Part shown: positions 37,559-45,805 of the stretch, piece after piece | Numbering within the stretch: the first letter of the stretch is position 1 | Layout of the letters: each line of letters opens with the position of its first letter | NCBI RefSeq assembly: GCF_003259835.1 | Contig: NZ_QLMI01000001.1 | Coordinates: 186,001 to 250,000, forward strand | DNA length: 64,000 nt | DNA from: Flavobacterium aquaticum | GTDB taxonomy: Bacteria > Bacteroidota > Bacteroidia > Flavobacteriales > Flavobacteriaceae | Direction of reading: 5' to 3' | Translations under genes and position numbers: made by a program | Notes under the pieces: generated by a model | Told to the model about the DNA's origin: nothing | The model's input: the letters and a program-made list of their open reading frames with translations, nothing else | Databases searched by the model: none

Positions 37559-39700
37559 TTATTTGGTTTCGATAATTATTTTTTTGATTCTTTTCTTTTC
37601 TTTTGGAGACATTTCATCTTCAATGATGATAAGATCTTTGATTTTTTCAAACTCATAATTTTTAAAGAAATCAATATTGTCTTCAAGAATTTTGCCTTTA
37701 AATTCTAATTTTAATTGATTTAAATATTGCGTTGGATAACCAGGAAATTTAATTTTATCACCATCAAAAACAACAACATCATCACCATTTTTTATTGTTA
37801 TAACTCTTGGTTTTGGTTTCTCTGAGTTACTTTTTGAATTTAAGTATTCTTTATAAACAGGATTGTTTTTTTCAAAGAATTCTTTTGTTTCAATTATAAT
37901 TACTCCATTTTTAGCTTTTTCACCATATTTTTTAAGTGCAAATGTTGTGGCTGTCATTACGCTTGAAGAGGCAATTTCTTTAGTATTGACTTTGACTAAT
38001 TCTTCATAGGTGATTTCTTTATCATTAAATATTATTAATGCTTTTTTAGCATCTACATTTTTATTGTTTTTGATATTGTTAATTAGATCTCCTTGTTCTG
38101 TTTTTGTGTAACTAACATCATAAGTGAAAGACTCTTTTTCTTTTGTGTTATTATTGTTTTTTTCGTCTGAACTTACGACATGGTAACCAATTCCCCAACC
38201 TGAGTTATTTTTTTCAACTTCACTTTTAATATTTATATCTTTTTTAGTTGTAAATTCATAATAAATTTCGCCTTCTTTTTTATCAATGTTGTATTTTGAT
38301 TTTAATTCTTTTTCGTCTAGTTCTTTTAAAACATCTAATTCTTGATCTAATGGAATTTTAATTTTTTCATTTTCTGATTGTAGTTTACCGTTGATAATTA
38401 GTTTGACTTTTTTTCCGTTTTTAACCATATTATCAAAAGTATAGCCTTCAGAATCCATTTTTATTGATCCGTTTTCATCATCTGAAGTATACTCTGCAGT
38501 AACGTTGTTTGAAATTTCTTCAAAACCGCAAGTAATAGTATCATCTTTATCAGAATTGATAAAAATTTTAATAGCATCAATTGGTTCAGTTGACTTTCTT
38601 TCAAGAATTTGATTATAGGTTTTTCCTGTGTCAAATGTAAGTTTGATTTCGATTATTTCTCCTTTTTTATTTCTCTTTACGTTTGAAATCTTAAGTTTAT
38701 GTTTTTCGTTTGAAAAAGTCTTTTCTAATTCAGACAATTCTTTATCTGTGCTATTTTTTGTTAGAATTGAAGAGTAATTTGAGGTAACTGCATAATTAGT
38801 TTCTTCAATTTTACTTTCCTTTACTTGCGCCACTGTTTCAATTTGGAACAATAGCATAAAGCCAACTAATAGCGGAAGAATAATTCCGTACTTCCAAGCA
38901 TTTCTTTTGTGGGATTGATTTGTGTGTAACATAACGATTCGTTTTTTGATTAATGATTGATAAAATTGATTAGTAATACTTAAGTCGTGTTGATGAGTCA
39001 CAACTTTTAATAAGGTTCTTTGATATTCGTATTTGTTTTCGATTTGCTGAAAAGTTTCGTTATCTGCAATAAATTCTAAGTTTTGAAGTATGGCTTTTCG
39101 ATACAACCAAATCATTGGGTTTACCCAAAAGAAGGCACAAAATAGTTTTGAAAGCAATACATCAATGGAATGTTTTTGCTTCACATGAATGCTTTCGTGC
39201 GTTAAAATATGTTGAAATTCTTCTTCAGAAAATCGATTCGGATTAATCACAATGTAATGAAAGAATGAAAATGGATTTTCGGTTGTGTCGGAATGAATTA
39301 AAGTAAAATCAGTTTCTTTTTGCTTTTTATTTTTTCGGATTCTATTAAAAAAGGAGACCAATTCAAACGTAATTTTCATTACAATTAACATTGAAATTAC
39401 TACGTAAGCGGTTGTTAAAATCAATGACCAATCCAAAGGCGTTTCTTGAATAGGAACTTCAATTGTATTGTTTGTTTCAGGAATTACTTCTTCATATATT
39501 ACTGGAATTGGTGTTGGTTCCACCCAAATAGTTTTTGTAAACGTAATCAAAGGTAAAATCAATGACAAAACCAAACCACCAATTAAATACCAACGATTTG
39601 ATGTAAAAAAGGTCTCTTTTCGAAGAAATATAACGTACATCAAATAAAATAAAATGATGAGTCCGTTTGCTTTTAGAAAATAAATTAATAGATTTTCCAT
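37559..39700 (-). CDS. BlaR1/MecR1-like M56 membrane metallopeptidase
   Basis: A 713-residue sensor protease. The N-terminal part has four predicted membrane helices (about 4-24, 36-56, 92-112 and 270-290) and the zinc-protease motif HESIH at 168-172, with the downstream Glu in LEFIADNE. The long C-terminal part (300-713) is periplasmic and not a penicillin-binding domain; it includes KYGEKAKNGVIIIETKE, which resembles the TonB-receptor plug motif. Cotranscribed with the BlaI-like repressor, one base apart. In beta-lactam systems the protease inactivates the repressor when ligand binds; the ligand here is unknown. Confidence 0.88.
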   Translation of the reverse strand: MENLLIYFLKANGLIILFYLMYVIFLRKETFFTSNRWYLIGGLVLSLILPLITFTKTIWVEPTPIPVIYEEVIPETNNTIEVPIQETPLDWSLILTTAYVVISMLIVMKITFELVSFFNRIRKNKKQKETDFTLIHSDTTENPFSFFHYIVINPNRFSEEEFQHILTHESIHVKQKHSIDVLLSKLFCAFFWVNPMIWLYRKAILQNLEFIADNETFQQIENKYEYQRTLLKVVTHQHDLSITNQFYQSLIKKRIVMLHTNQSHKRNAWKYGIILPLLVGFMLLFQIETVAQVKESKIEETNYAVTSNYSSILTKNSTDKELSELEKTFSNEKHKLKISNVKRNKKGEIIEIKLTFDTGKTYNQILERKSTEPIDAIKIFINSDKDDTITCGFEEISNNVTAEYTSDDENGSIKMDSEGYTFDNMVKNGKKVKLIINGKLQSENEKIKIPLDQELDVLKELDEKELKSKYNIDKKEGEIYYEFTTKKDINIKSEVEKNNSGWGIGYHVVSSDEKNNNNTKEKESFTYDVSYTKTEQGDLINNIKNNKNVDAKKALIIFNDKEITYEELVKVNTKEIASSSVMTATTFALKKYGEKAKNGVIIIETKEFFEKNNPVYKEYLNSKSNSEKPKPRVITIKNGDDVVVFDGDKIKFPGYPTQYLNQLKLEFKGKILEDNIDFFKNYEFEKIKDLIIIEDEMSPKEKKRIKKIIIETK

Positions 39701-39701
39701 A

Positions 39702-40061
39702 CTATTTCTTTTTTTCGATTAAGGCTAAAATCTCACGAAGTTCATCTGCTGAAATCTTTTCTTCTTCAGCAAAAAAGGAAACTAAATTTTTGTACGAACT
39801 ATTGAAATAGTTATCAATAGCTGTATTCATAAAGGTTTTTCGGTAATCTTCAATTTTTACGATAGGAAAGTACTGGTGCGTTTTTCCGTAAGCATTGTAA
39901 CCCACGTATCCTTTATCTTCTAAATTACGAACAATAGTAGAAAGCGTGTTGTAATGAGGTTTGTCTTCAGTGATTTCTTCCATGATATCTTTTACAAAAG
40001 CTTTTTTAAGCTTCCATAAAATATGCATGATTTCTTCTTCTTTGTTGGTTAGTTTTTGCAT
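39702..40061 (-). CDS. BlaI/MecI-family repressor
   Basis: A 119-residue winged-helix repressor (LTNKEEEIMHILWKLKKAF, HYNTLSTIVRNLEDKGYVGY) with a helical dimerisation tail. It is the first gene of a two-gene unit with the M56 protease. Three AACTA-N6-TAGTT repeats upstream overlap its promoter, pointing to self-repression. BlaI/MecI repressors are removed by proteolysis triggered by their M56 partner. Confidence 0.93.
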   Translation of the reverse strand: MQKLTNKEEEIMHILWKLKKAFVKDIMEEITEDKPHYNTLSTIVRNLEDKGYVGYNAYGKTHQYFPIVKIEDYRKTFMNTAIDNYFNSSYKNLVSFFAEEEKISADELREILALIEKKK

Positions 40062-40081
40062 GACTTATCTTTTTGATAAAT

Positions 40082-40112
40082 CAAATCTATAACTATATTT
40101 TTAGTTTTACAA
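40082..40112 (-). promoter_or_regulatory. Promoter of the blaI-like/M56 operon
   Basis: Minus strand: TTG (40112-40110), 20-base spacer, TAGATTTG (40089-40082). The first operator repeat sits in the spacer and the second touches the TTG. Confidence 0.65.
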
Positions 40113-40146
40113 CTATTTTTATAGTTATTTAACTAAATTTTTAGTT
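40091..40146. promoter_or_regulatory. Three operator repeats AACTA-N6-TAGTT
   Basis: AACTATATTTTTAGTT (40091-40106), AACTATTTTTATAGTT (40111-40126) and AACTAAATTTTTAGTT (40131-40146) are 16-bp inverted repeats at exact 20-base steps, about two helical turns, so repressors would line up on one DNA face. They cover the promoter of the blaI-like gene and reach to the stop of the MFS gene. Confidence 0.75.
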
Positions 40147-41373
40147 TTAAAGATTTCTTGGAGGTTCTTTTGCCACTAATTTTTTTGTCCAAATGAAAAG
40201 AAAAACACCAATAACACCAAGAGTTCCCATGAAAAACCAGTTGATTTGATAACTGAACAAAGAAATAATTTCCATTCCCGTTTTGGCACTTAAAATATGA
40301 GCCAAACTATAACTCATCGTAAAAATGGCCATGTAACGACCTTCGTGACCTTTAGGAGCTCGACTCATAGCAAAGGAATTCGAAAATGGAAAAGCGAACA
40401 TTTCGGCAAACGTCATGAAAATCATCATGATGATTAAAATGCCAGCCCAATTATTCACTAGAAGCAAATAAATACTTATTGCCATTGCTAAACAACCGTA
40501 AGTAATGACTTTCAACTTGTTGATTTTGTGTTTTTCGATGTAACTCACAATTGGCATTTCCATGAAGAAGACCAAAACACCATTTAAGGTTAATAATAAT
40601 CCCGTTTGAAATTCCGATAAATTAAATTGTTCTTTGTGATATAATGGAATGGTAGTAAACAATTGGAAGAATAAAATTCCTGTAATCAAAGTTCCCGTTA
40701 AGAAAATCCAGAAAGGCGTATCTTTAAAAACGGAATGTGTTAATACTTCACCTGGATGCTCTTTATCAGTATATTTTGATTTTTTCTTCTCTTTTACTTT
40801 AATCCAAAAAATTAATATTGCCAAAATGCAACTTGTTCCATCTACCCAAAATAATCCTTTATATCCAACACTCATGATTAATAATCCACCCAATGCTGGT
40901 CCAGCTGCAAATCCTAAGTTGATAGCTAATCGAACTAAAGTTAAGGCGCGAGTTCTATTTTCAGGTTTTGCATAAGCTCCTAAGGATACAAACATGGCAG
41001 GGCGAAACATATCGGCAACCGTCATAATTAAGAACATGGCAATAAGTAAACCTTCAAAACTTTTTACGAATTGCAAGCCAAAGAAAGCAAATCCACTGGT
41101 CAGTAAACTAAAAATCATGATTTTATAAAACCCGATTTTATCTGATAGTTTTCCGCCTAACCAAGATCCTAAAATCGAACCACAACCAAAGCTTACCATT
41201 ATCCATCCTACTTGACTGTACGAAAAATGCAAATCTTCTTTCAAGTATTTCGACAAGAAAGGAAGTACCATAGTTCCGGCACGATTGATGAAAGTAATTA
41301 AGGTAAGTATCCAAATTTCGCGAGAAAATCCTCTGAAATTATCGATATATTTATTGAAGGCGCGTTTTAACAT
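40147..41373 (-). CDS. MFS transporter (drug/metabolite exporter type)
   Basis: A 408-residue inner-membrane transporter with 12 predicted helices. The major-facilitator motif between helices 2 and 3 is GSWLGGKLSDKIGFYK, and the pattern resembles DHA1/MdtH exporters (INRAGTMVLPFLSKYL at the start). Substrate unknown. It lies upstream of the blaI-like gene on the same strand; the operators start right at its stop, so the downstream pair can be controlled apart from it. A -7 box TAATTTTG (minus, 41397-41390) precedes it. Confidence 0.88.
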   Translation of the reverse strand: MLKRAFNKYIDNFRGFSREIWILTLITFINRAGTMVLPFLSKYLKEDLHFSYSQVGWIMVSFGCGSILGSWLGGKLSDKIGFYKIMIFSLLTSGFAFFGLQFVKSFEGLLIAMFLIMTVADMFRPAMFVSLGAYAKPENRTRALTLVRLAINLGFAAGPALGGLLIMSVGYKGLFWVDGTSCILAILIFWIKVKEKKKSKYTDKEHPGEVLTHSVFKDTPFWIFLTGTLITGILFFQLFTTIPLYHKEQFNLSEFQTGLLLTLNGVLVFFMEMPIVSYIEKHKINKLKVITYGCLAMAISIYLLLVNNWAGILIIMMIFMTFAEMFAFPFSNSFAMSRAPKGHEGRYMAIFTMSYSLAHILSAKTGMEIISLFSYQINWFFMGTLGVIGVFLFIWTKKLVAKEPPRNL

Positions 41374-41434
41374 GATTTTATTTCTGGTGCAAAATTACAA
41401 AAGCTATGAACAATAAAATGTTATAGAAATTATA

Positions 41435-41442
41435 TATTTTTG
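41435..41442 (+). promoter_or_regulatory. -7 box upstream of the DUF1684 gene
   Basis: TATTTTTG fits TAnnTTTG. It implies a leader of about 100 bases before 41552 that includes a 22-codon ORF (41449-41517) and a 20-bp palindrome. Confidence 0.4.
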
Positions 41443-41510
41443 TAAAAAATGAATCACATGAAATCGCCACTAACTAAAAGTTTGTGTAAGCAAACACCAA
41501 TAATAAAAAG

Positions 41511-41530
41511 GCGATAACATATGTTACCGC
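41511..41530. repeat. 20-bp near-perfect palindrome
   Basis: GCGATAACATATGTTACCGC: the inner 12 bases (TAACATATGTTA) are perfectly symmetric, and only one pair of the 20 bp is broken. It lies 21 bases before the DUF1684 start codon and looks like an operator for a dimeric regulator or a hairpin in the leader. Confidence 0.6.
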
Positions 41531-41551
41531 TAAAAAATAAAATTTAAACAT

Positions 41552-42142
41552 ATGAATAAACTCTTTATATTCCTATTCTGTTCAGCTTTTACGTTTGCTC
41601 AAAAAGACTTGTCTTCTGCTGAAAAATTTCAATCCGAACTGAATCAAAGTTATGCGGATTCATTAAAAAGTCCTTTAATGAAAGAAGATTTCAAATCTTT
41701 TAAAGGTTTAGATTTCTTTCCTTTGAATGAAAAATTCATTGTTCAAGCTACTTTTATCCGAACTAAAAAGGAGAAAGCTTTTGGTATGAAAACCACAACT
41801 TCGAGAACGCCATTGTATGTTAAATATGGAGAACTTTATTTTTCAATTGATGGGAAGGACTTAAAATTAAATGTTTATAAAAATATTGATTTATCAAAAA
41901 AAGCGGGGTACGAAGATTATTTATTTCTTCCCTTTTCTGATTTAACTTGTGGAAAACAAAGTTATATTGGAGGAAGATACGTTGATATGAGAATGCAAAA
42001 AGGAAAAACATGGACCATCGATTTTAATAAAGCATATAATCCGTATTGTGCTTATAATTATGAATATTCGTGTCCGATTGTGCCATTAGAGAATGATTTG
42101 GATATTGAAATTAATGCCGGAGTAAAGAAATTTCATGATTAA
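41552..42142 (+). CDS. DUF1684 protein, exported
   Basis: A 196-residue protein with a short signal peptide (about 1-16, ending TFAQ) and the DUF1684 body: the pattern RTPLYVKYGELYFSIDGKDLKL, FLPFSDLTCGKQSYIGGRY and the end FNKAYNPYCAYNYEYSCPIVP. Function unknown. Its last eight bases overlap the TatD gene, so translation is likely coupled. Confidence 0.88.
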   Translation: MNKLFIFLFCSAFTFAQKDLSSAEKFQSELNQSYADSLKSPLMKEDFKSFKGLDFFPLNEKFIVQATFIRTKKEKAFGMKTTTSRTPLYVKYGELYFSIDGKDLKLNVYKNIDLSKKAGYEDYLFLPFSDLTCGKQSYIGGRYVDMRMQKGKTWTIDFNKAYNPYCAYNYEYSCPIVPLENDLDIEINAGVKKFHD

Positions 42143-42782
42143 GTTTATCAACTTACATACGCATAAATTTTCTAATCTTTCAGATGTGATTGAAGTTGTC
42201 AATCAATATCCTTGGGAATTTGATGCATCAGTTCCAAATTATTCTATTGGTATACATCCTTGGTATATTGATGAAAATCGTTTAGAAAAAGATTTGGAAA
42301 TCATCAAGGAAAAATTGCAATTACCAGAATGTTTAGCATTAGGAGAATGTGGTTTAGATAAACGAATTGAAATCCCATTAGACAGACAAATTTCAGTGTT
42401 TAAACAGCAATTGGAAATCGTAAAGCAAACGAAAAAACCTATCGTTTTACATTGCGTGGCGGCTTATGATGAAGTGATTGCCATCAAAAAAGAAATGAAA
42501 ATTGAAAATCCAATGATTATTCATGGATTTTCAAAAAACGAACAAGTAGCACAATCTCTTTTAAGAAACGGATTTTATCTTTCGTTTGGAAAATACTTAC
42601 TTCGTAATCCAGATTTAGAAAAAGTATTTACCTTTGCACCCGAAAATCAAATTTTATTAGAAACCGATACAATTGAAGAATCTATTTATGAAGTGTATGA
42701 AAAAGCAGCTGCGATAAAAGGAATTTCAGTAGAGGAGATGAAATCTATCGTTTTTACTAATTTTTCAAAGATTTTCAGTTAA
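42135..42782 (+). CDS. TatD-family metal-dependent hydrolase
   Basis: A 215-residue member of the amidohydrolase-like TatD family, which act as DNA exonucleases or deoxyribonucleases. NLHTHKF is the metal-binding HxH, GECGLDK holds the bridging Glu, VLHCVAAYDEV and MIIHGFSKN supply further ligands, and LLETD the final Asp. It is shorter than typical TatD (about 260), as usual for the Bacteroidota form. Overlaps the DUF1684 gene by eight bases; tcdA follows. Confidence 0.88.
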   Translation: MIKFINLHTHKFSNLSDVIEVVNQYPWEFDASVPNYSIGIHPWYIDENRLEKDLEIIKEKLQLPECLALGECGLDKRIEIPLDRQISVFKQQLEIVKQTKKPIVLHCVAAYDEVIAIKKEMKIENPMIIHGFSKNEQVAQSLLRNGFYLSFGKYLLRNPDLEKVFTFAPENQILLETDTIEESIYEVYEKAAAIKGISVEEMKSIVFTNFSKIFS

Positions 42783-42814
42783 AAAAGTAATCAATTTAAC
42801 GATTCAAACCAATT

Positions 42815-43537
42815 ATGGCAAAGTGGAAAGAAAGAGCAGTATTGTTATTTAAAGAAGAAGGTATTCAACGATTAGAAAACGCTAATGTTTTGGTAGTTGG
42901 ATTAGGTGGTGTAGGAAGTTTTGCTGCGGAATTTTTAGCGCGAGCAGGTGTGGGAAAAATGACCATTGTTGATGGTGACGTAGTGGATATTACGAATATT
43001 AATCGTCAATTACCCGCTTTGCATAGTACCGTTGGTGAACCAAAGGTAAAAATTGTTGGGGATCGATTGATGGATATTAATCCCGATTTAAAATTAACGC
43101 GCATAGAAGAGTTTCTATCACCAGAGCGTGCTTTTGAATTAGTTACACCAGAATTTGATTACGTTTTAGATTGCATCGATAGCTTAACCCCAAAAATCAA
43201 TTTGATAGTAGCTTGTAAACGCAAGAAAGTGAAAGTAATCAGTAACATGGGAGCAGGAGGTAAGTTTGAAGCTGAAAAAGTTCGTGTAAAAGACATTAGT
43301 AAAACGGATTATTGTCCGTTAGCGAAACAAGTGAGAAAACGTTTAAAGTTAGAAGGAATTTCGAGCGGTGTTAAAGTAGTTTACTCTTTTGAAAGACCTG
43401 ATTATGACAGTGTAAAAATGACTGATGGCTCTAACTTTAAAAAGTCGTTTTATGGAACAAATAGTTGGATGCCAGCTTTGTTTGGTTTGCATGCTGCTGA
43501 AACAGTTGTTAAGCATTTGATTGGGAAAAATAGATAA
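42815..43537 (+). CDS. tcdA: tRNA threonylcarbamoyladenosine dehydratase TcdA
   Basis: Converts t6A37 of tRNA into its cyclic form using ATP. 240 residues of the ThiF/E1 type: KERAVLLFKEEGIQRL at the start, the nucleotide site VLVVGLGGVGSFAAEFLARAG at 27-47, DITNINRQLPAL, and DCIDSLTPKINLI. Length matches E. coli TcdA/CsdL. It ends in a bidirectional terminator. Confidence 0.93.
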   Translation: MAKWKERAVLLFKEEGIQRLENANVLVVGLGGVGSFAAEFLARAGVGKMTIVDGDVVDITNINRQLPALHSTVGEPKVKIVGDRLMDINPDLKLTRIEEFLSPERAFELVTPEFDYVLDCIDSLTPKINLIVACKRKKVKVISNMGAGGKFEAEKVRVKDISKTDYCPLAKQVRKRLKLEGISSGVKVVYSFERPDYDSVKMTDGSNFKKSFYGTNSWMPALFGLHAAETVVKHLIGKNR

Positions 43538-43539
43538 TA

Positions 43540-43571
43540 AAAAAAGGACATTTTTAAAATGTCCTTTTTTT
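43540..43571. terminator. Bidirectional terminator between tcdA and the 43573 gene
   Basis: GGACAT (43546-43551) / ATGTCC (43559-43564) with inner A-T pairs, flanked by A-tract and T-tract. Confidence 0.85.
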
Positions 43572-43572
43572 A

Positions 43573-44025
43573 TTATCTTGAAGTTCTTTCTGTAATATCT
43601 TCGTTGTATTTATCGTAGAAAGTTTGCACTTTTTCAGGGTTTAAGTTTCCTTTGGAATCTATTACTTTTTCCTTTAAAAGCCATTTAACTAGTTTTTGCA
43701 TATTTTTTCTAGAATTCATTCCAATTCCAGCAATTACATGTTCAACACTTGTAGATTCAACTTTTATTTTAGTTGTTAAAAAGTTTAAAATAATGTAATC
43801 ATCTTCACTATATTGGTTGGTCTCGTTATTGTGCCATTTGAATAGTAAAATTTCGTCATCAGTTTCTAAAGAATAAAAGGAATGCTGACTAACATTTATT
43901 TTTTCATATTTTAAAATAGGTGTTCCATCTAAAAGAACTTTATCATCTTTAATTTCGACTTCTTGTGCATTTAAAAATGAAATACTTGAAATTAGTAATG
44001 TAATTGTTAAAAATAGTTTCTTCAT
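43573..44025 (-). CDS. Exported hypothetical protein
   Basis: A 150-residue protein with a clear signal peptide (1-20, ending FLNAQ). The body begins with short strands (VEIKDDKVLLDGTPILKYE) and ends helical (NMQKLVKWLLKEKVI...KVQTFYDKYNEDITERTSR). I recognise no family. It is 16 bases after the SRPBCC/GyrI-like gene, likely in one operon. Confidence 0.7.
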   Translation of the reverse strand: MKKLFLTITLLISSISFLNAQEVEIKDDKVLLDGTPILKYEKINVSQHSFYSLETDDEILLFKWHNNETNQYSEDDYIILNFLTTKIKVESTSVEHVIAGIGMNSRKNMQKLVKWLLKEKVIDSKGNLNPEKVQTFYDKYNEDITERTSR

Positions 44026-44041
44026 TATAATAGAGTTTGAA

Positions 44042-45070
44042 TTATTGATTTGTATTTGTAGAATTTTCTTCTTTAGGAGATGTTTCTTCTTCTGTACTAG
44101 TTTCTAATTTTGGTTTTGGAGCATAAACTTTTTTCTTAACAGGAACATATAATTCTGTTACCCATTTTGAAGGTTTACGTTCTTTTGGTAAACTTACTTT
44201 GTAAACTTCAATAAATTTTCCGTTGAATGAATCTTCAATTAGTTTATTTTTATTTGCATAAGCACGAGACTTATTCCAAGCTTCTTTGCGATGTGAGTAA
44301 TCTCCGGTTAAAGTTGTTTTTACGGCTAAAAATTCATCAAAATGACCGCCAGAAATTTCACTTCCTGGTGTAGTTAGAATTTCTTCTTCAACAGGAACAC
44401 ACATAGCAAAGATGATTTCTTTGTCATTTGAACTAATACTTTCGTAAGTGATAAAAGGTAATCCTAAAATTTCAATTTCATTTTTTTCTACAAATGACAT
44501 CATGTTTTGTAACATCGATTTAGATACTTTTTGAAAATCAGCAGTACTACAAGTGTCAATTTGTTGGATGTAATTGGTCATGTGTTTCGTAACCAATCCG
44601 TTAATTTTAATGTTGTAATTTTTTAATTCTTTTACTAAATAAGTATCGATGTTTTCTAAACCTTCTTCTAATTTATCTCCTAAAACATTTTCAACACCAC
44701 CTTGAATTACACTTAATAATTTCAAATTAAAATTTAAATTCCCTTTCATTTCCCAAGTTATCAATATACCTTGCTTGGTTTTTTGAAATCGCATTAACGA
44801 TTCATTTTTAATTTCAGAAATGGTTATGTTTTGCGCCAAACTATCGTTTGGAATGATTTTAATATTTTTAAAAGAAGCTTCATTTGATTTCCAAGGTGAC
44901 CAATCTTCACTTGAAGTAGAATCTGTTACAAAAGTGAATACTACATCTTGAGCAATTTTAATCTCTTTTGAACGTACAATTTTGTAATCACCTTTTAGAG
45001 TAGCCACAAAAACAATGAAGGCAACGCTTAAAAGGAGTAAAAGAAGTAATATGTATTTTAAAATTCTCAT
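44042..45070 (-). CDS. Membrane-anchored SRPBCC/GyrI-like protein
   Basis: A 342-residue protein with an N-terminal membrane anchor (about 5-24). Residues 30-150 look like an SRPBCC/polyketide-cyclase domain (SKEIKIAQDVVFTFVTDSTSSEDWSPW). Residues about 190-325 resemble a GyrI-like small-molecule-binding domain (GLPFITYES, AMCVPVEEE, GDYSHRKEAWN, KWVTELYVPVKKK). The tail is Lys/Glu/Thr-rich. Ligand unknown. Third to last of a minus-strand group 45293-43573. Confidence 0.75.
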   Translation of the reverse strand: MRILKYILLLLLLLSVAFIVFVATLKGDYKIVRSKEIKIAQDVVFTFVTDSTSSEDWSPWKSNEASFKNIKIIPNDSLAQNITISEIKNESLMRFQKTKQGILITWEMKGNLNFNLKLLSVIQGGVENVLGDKLEEGLENIDTYLVKELKNYNIKINGLVTKHMTNYIQQIDTCSTADFQKVSKSMLQNMMSFVEKNEIEILGLPFITYESISSNDKEIIFAMCVPVEEEILTTPGSEISGGHFDEFLAVKTTLTGDYSHRKEAWNKSRAYANKNKLIEDSFNGKFIEVYKVSLPKERKPSKWVTELYVPVKKKVYAPKPKLETSTEEETSPKEENSTNTNQ

Positions 45071-45104
45071 CGAGGGGTATTACGTTTTATCAAAAGTAAG
45101 AAAA

Positions 45105-45293
45105 TTAATCTTTCATTAAGACTTTTATCAAAAATAGTAATCCTATAAAGGCTAAAAATCCAAGAAATACCCAATATGTCCCTTTGTAGAAAGGTTTCAT
45201 TTGTCTTAAATCTTTACGATATACTAATATCATTGTGGTTACAAAAGCAATTATAAAGAAAATAGCAAAGTAGATTTGTCCTGTTGAAAACAT
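45105..45293 (-). CDS. Small two-helix membrane protein
   Basis: A 62-residue protein with two hydrophobic helices (about 6-24 and 42-58) around the basic loop YRKDLRQMKPFYKGTYW. The start MFSTGQIYFA agrees with relatives I recall from Flavobacteriaceae. A GTG at 45308 would add five residues but is part of the -7 box TATTTTTGTG, so I reject it. Unknown function. Confidence 0.7.
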   Translation of the reverse strand: MFSTGQIYFAIFFIIAFVTTMILVYRKDLRQMKPFYKGTYWVFLGFLAFIGLLFLIKVLMKD

Positions 45294-45307
45294 ATTGAAA
45301 ATTTTCA

Positions 45308-45315
45308 CAAAAATA
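45308..45315 (-). promoter_or_regulatory. -7 box of the 45293-43573 group
   Basis: Reads TATTTTTG on the minus strand, 14 bases before the ATG at 45293. Confidence 0.5.
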
Positions 45316-45369
45316 ACAATTTAATACTATCTATTTTTTTAAATTTAGATAAATTTATTATGATCAATT

Positions 45370-45753
45370 ATGCAAAAACAATTAAATGCAGTAAGGTTGT
45401 TTCACGAAACTTATGGTTTAGGTGTTAGTGAAGAAATGAAAGCCGATTTAGGTACTTTAAAAAACGAACTTCGTTTTAACTTAATGAAAGAAGAAAACGA
45501 AGAATATTTAGAAGCCGTTCAAAATAATGATATCGTTGAAATTGCAGATGCATTAGGCGATATGTTGTATATTTTGTGTGGTACCATTTTAGAACATGGA
45601 TTACAACATAAAATAGAAGAAGTGTTTGATGAAATTCAACGTTCTAATATGAGTAAATTAGGTGAAGACGGAAAACCAATTTACCGAGAAGATGGGAAAG
45701 TTATGAAAGGTCCAAATTACTTCAAACCTAATTTTGAAGAAATTTTAAAATAA
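45370..45753 (+). CDS. MazG-like nucleotide pyrophosphohydrolase
   Basis: A 127-residue all-alpha NTP pyrophosphohydrolase of the MazG/PRA-PH type, which hydrolyses nucleoside triphosphates to monophosphates. The metal-binding acidic motifs are EENEEYLEA near 47-55 and EIADALGDMLY near 62-72. It is a single domain, as in house-cleaning enzymes; the histidine-pathway HisE is a related alternative. Monocistronic with a strong terminator. Confidence 0.85.
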   Translation: MQKQLNAVRLFHETYGLGVSEEMKADLGTLKNELRFNLMKEENEEYLEAVQNNDIVEIADALGDMLYILCGTILEHGLQHKIEEVFDEIQRSNMSKLGEDGKPIYREDGKVMKGPNYFKPNFEEILK

Positions 45754-45790
45754 AAAAAAGGCGATTTCAATTTTGAAATCGCCTTTTTTA
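45753..45790. terminator. Bidirectional terminator between the MazG-like gene and ilvE
   Basis: GGCGATTTCAA (45760-45770) / TTGAAATCGCC (45773-45783), A-tract before and T-tract after. Confidence 0.9.
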
Positions 45791-45805
45791 AGTATTTATG
45801 AATTC

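Noticed and set aside
40062..40146. Reading the A/T-rich repeats as a CRISPR array or terminator
   Set aside because: There are no unique spacers of 30 bases and no G/C stem plus T-tract; the fixed 20-bp step and promoter overlap fit operators.
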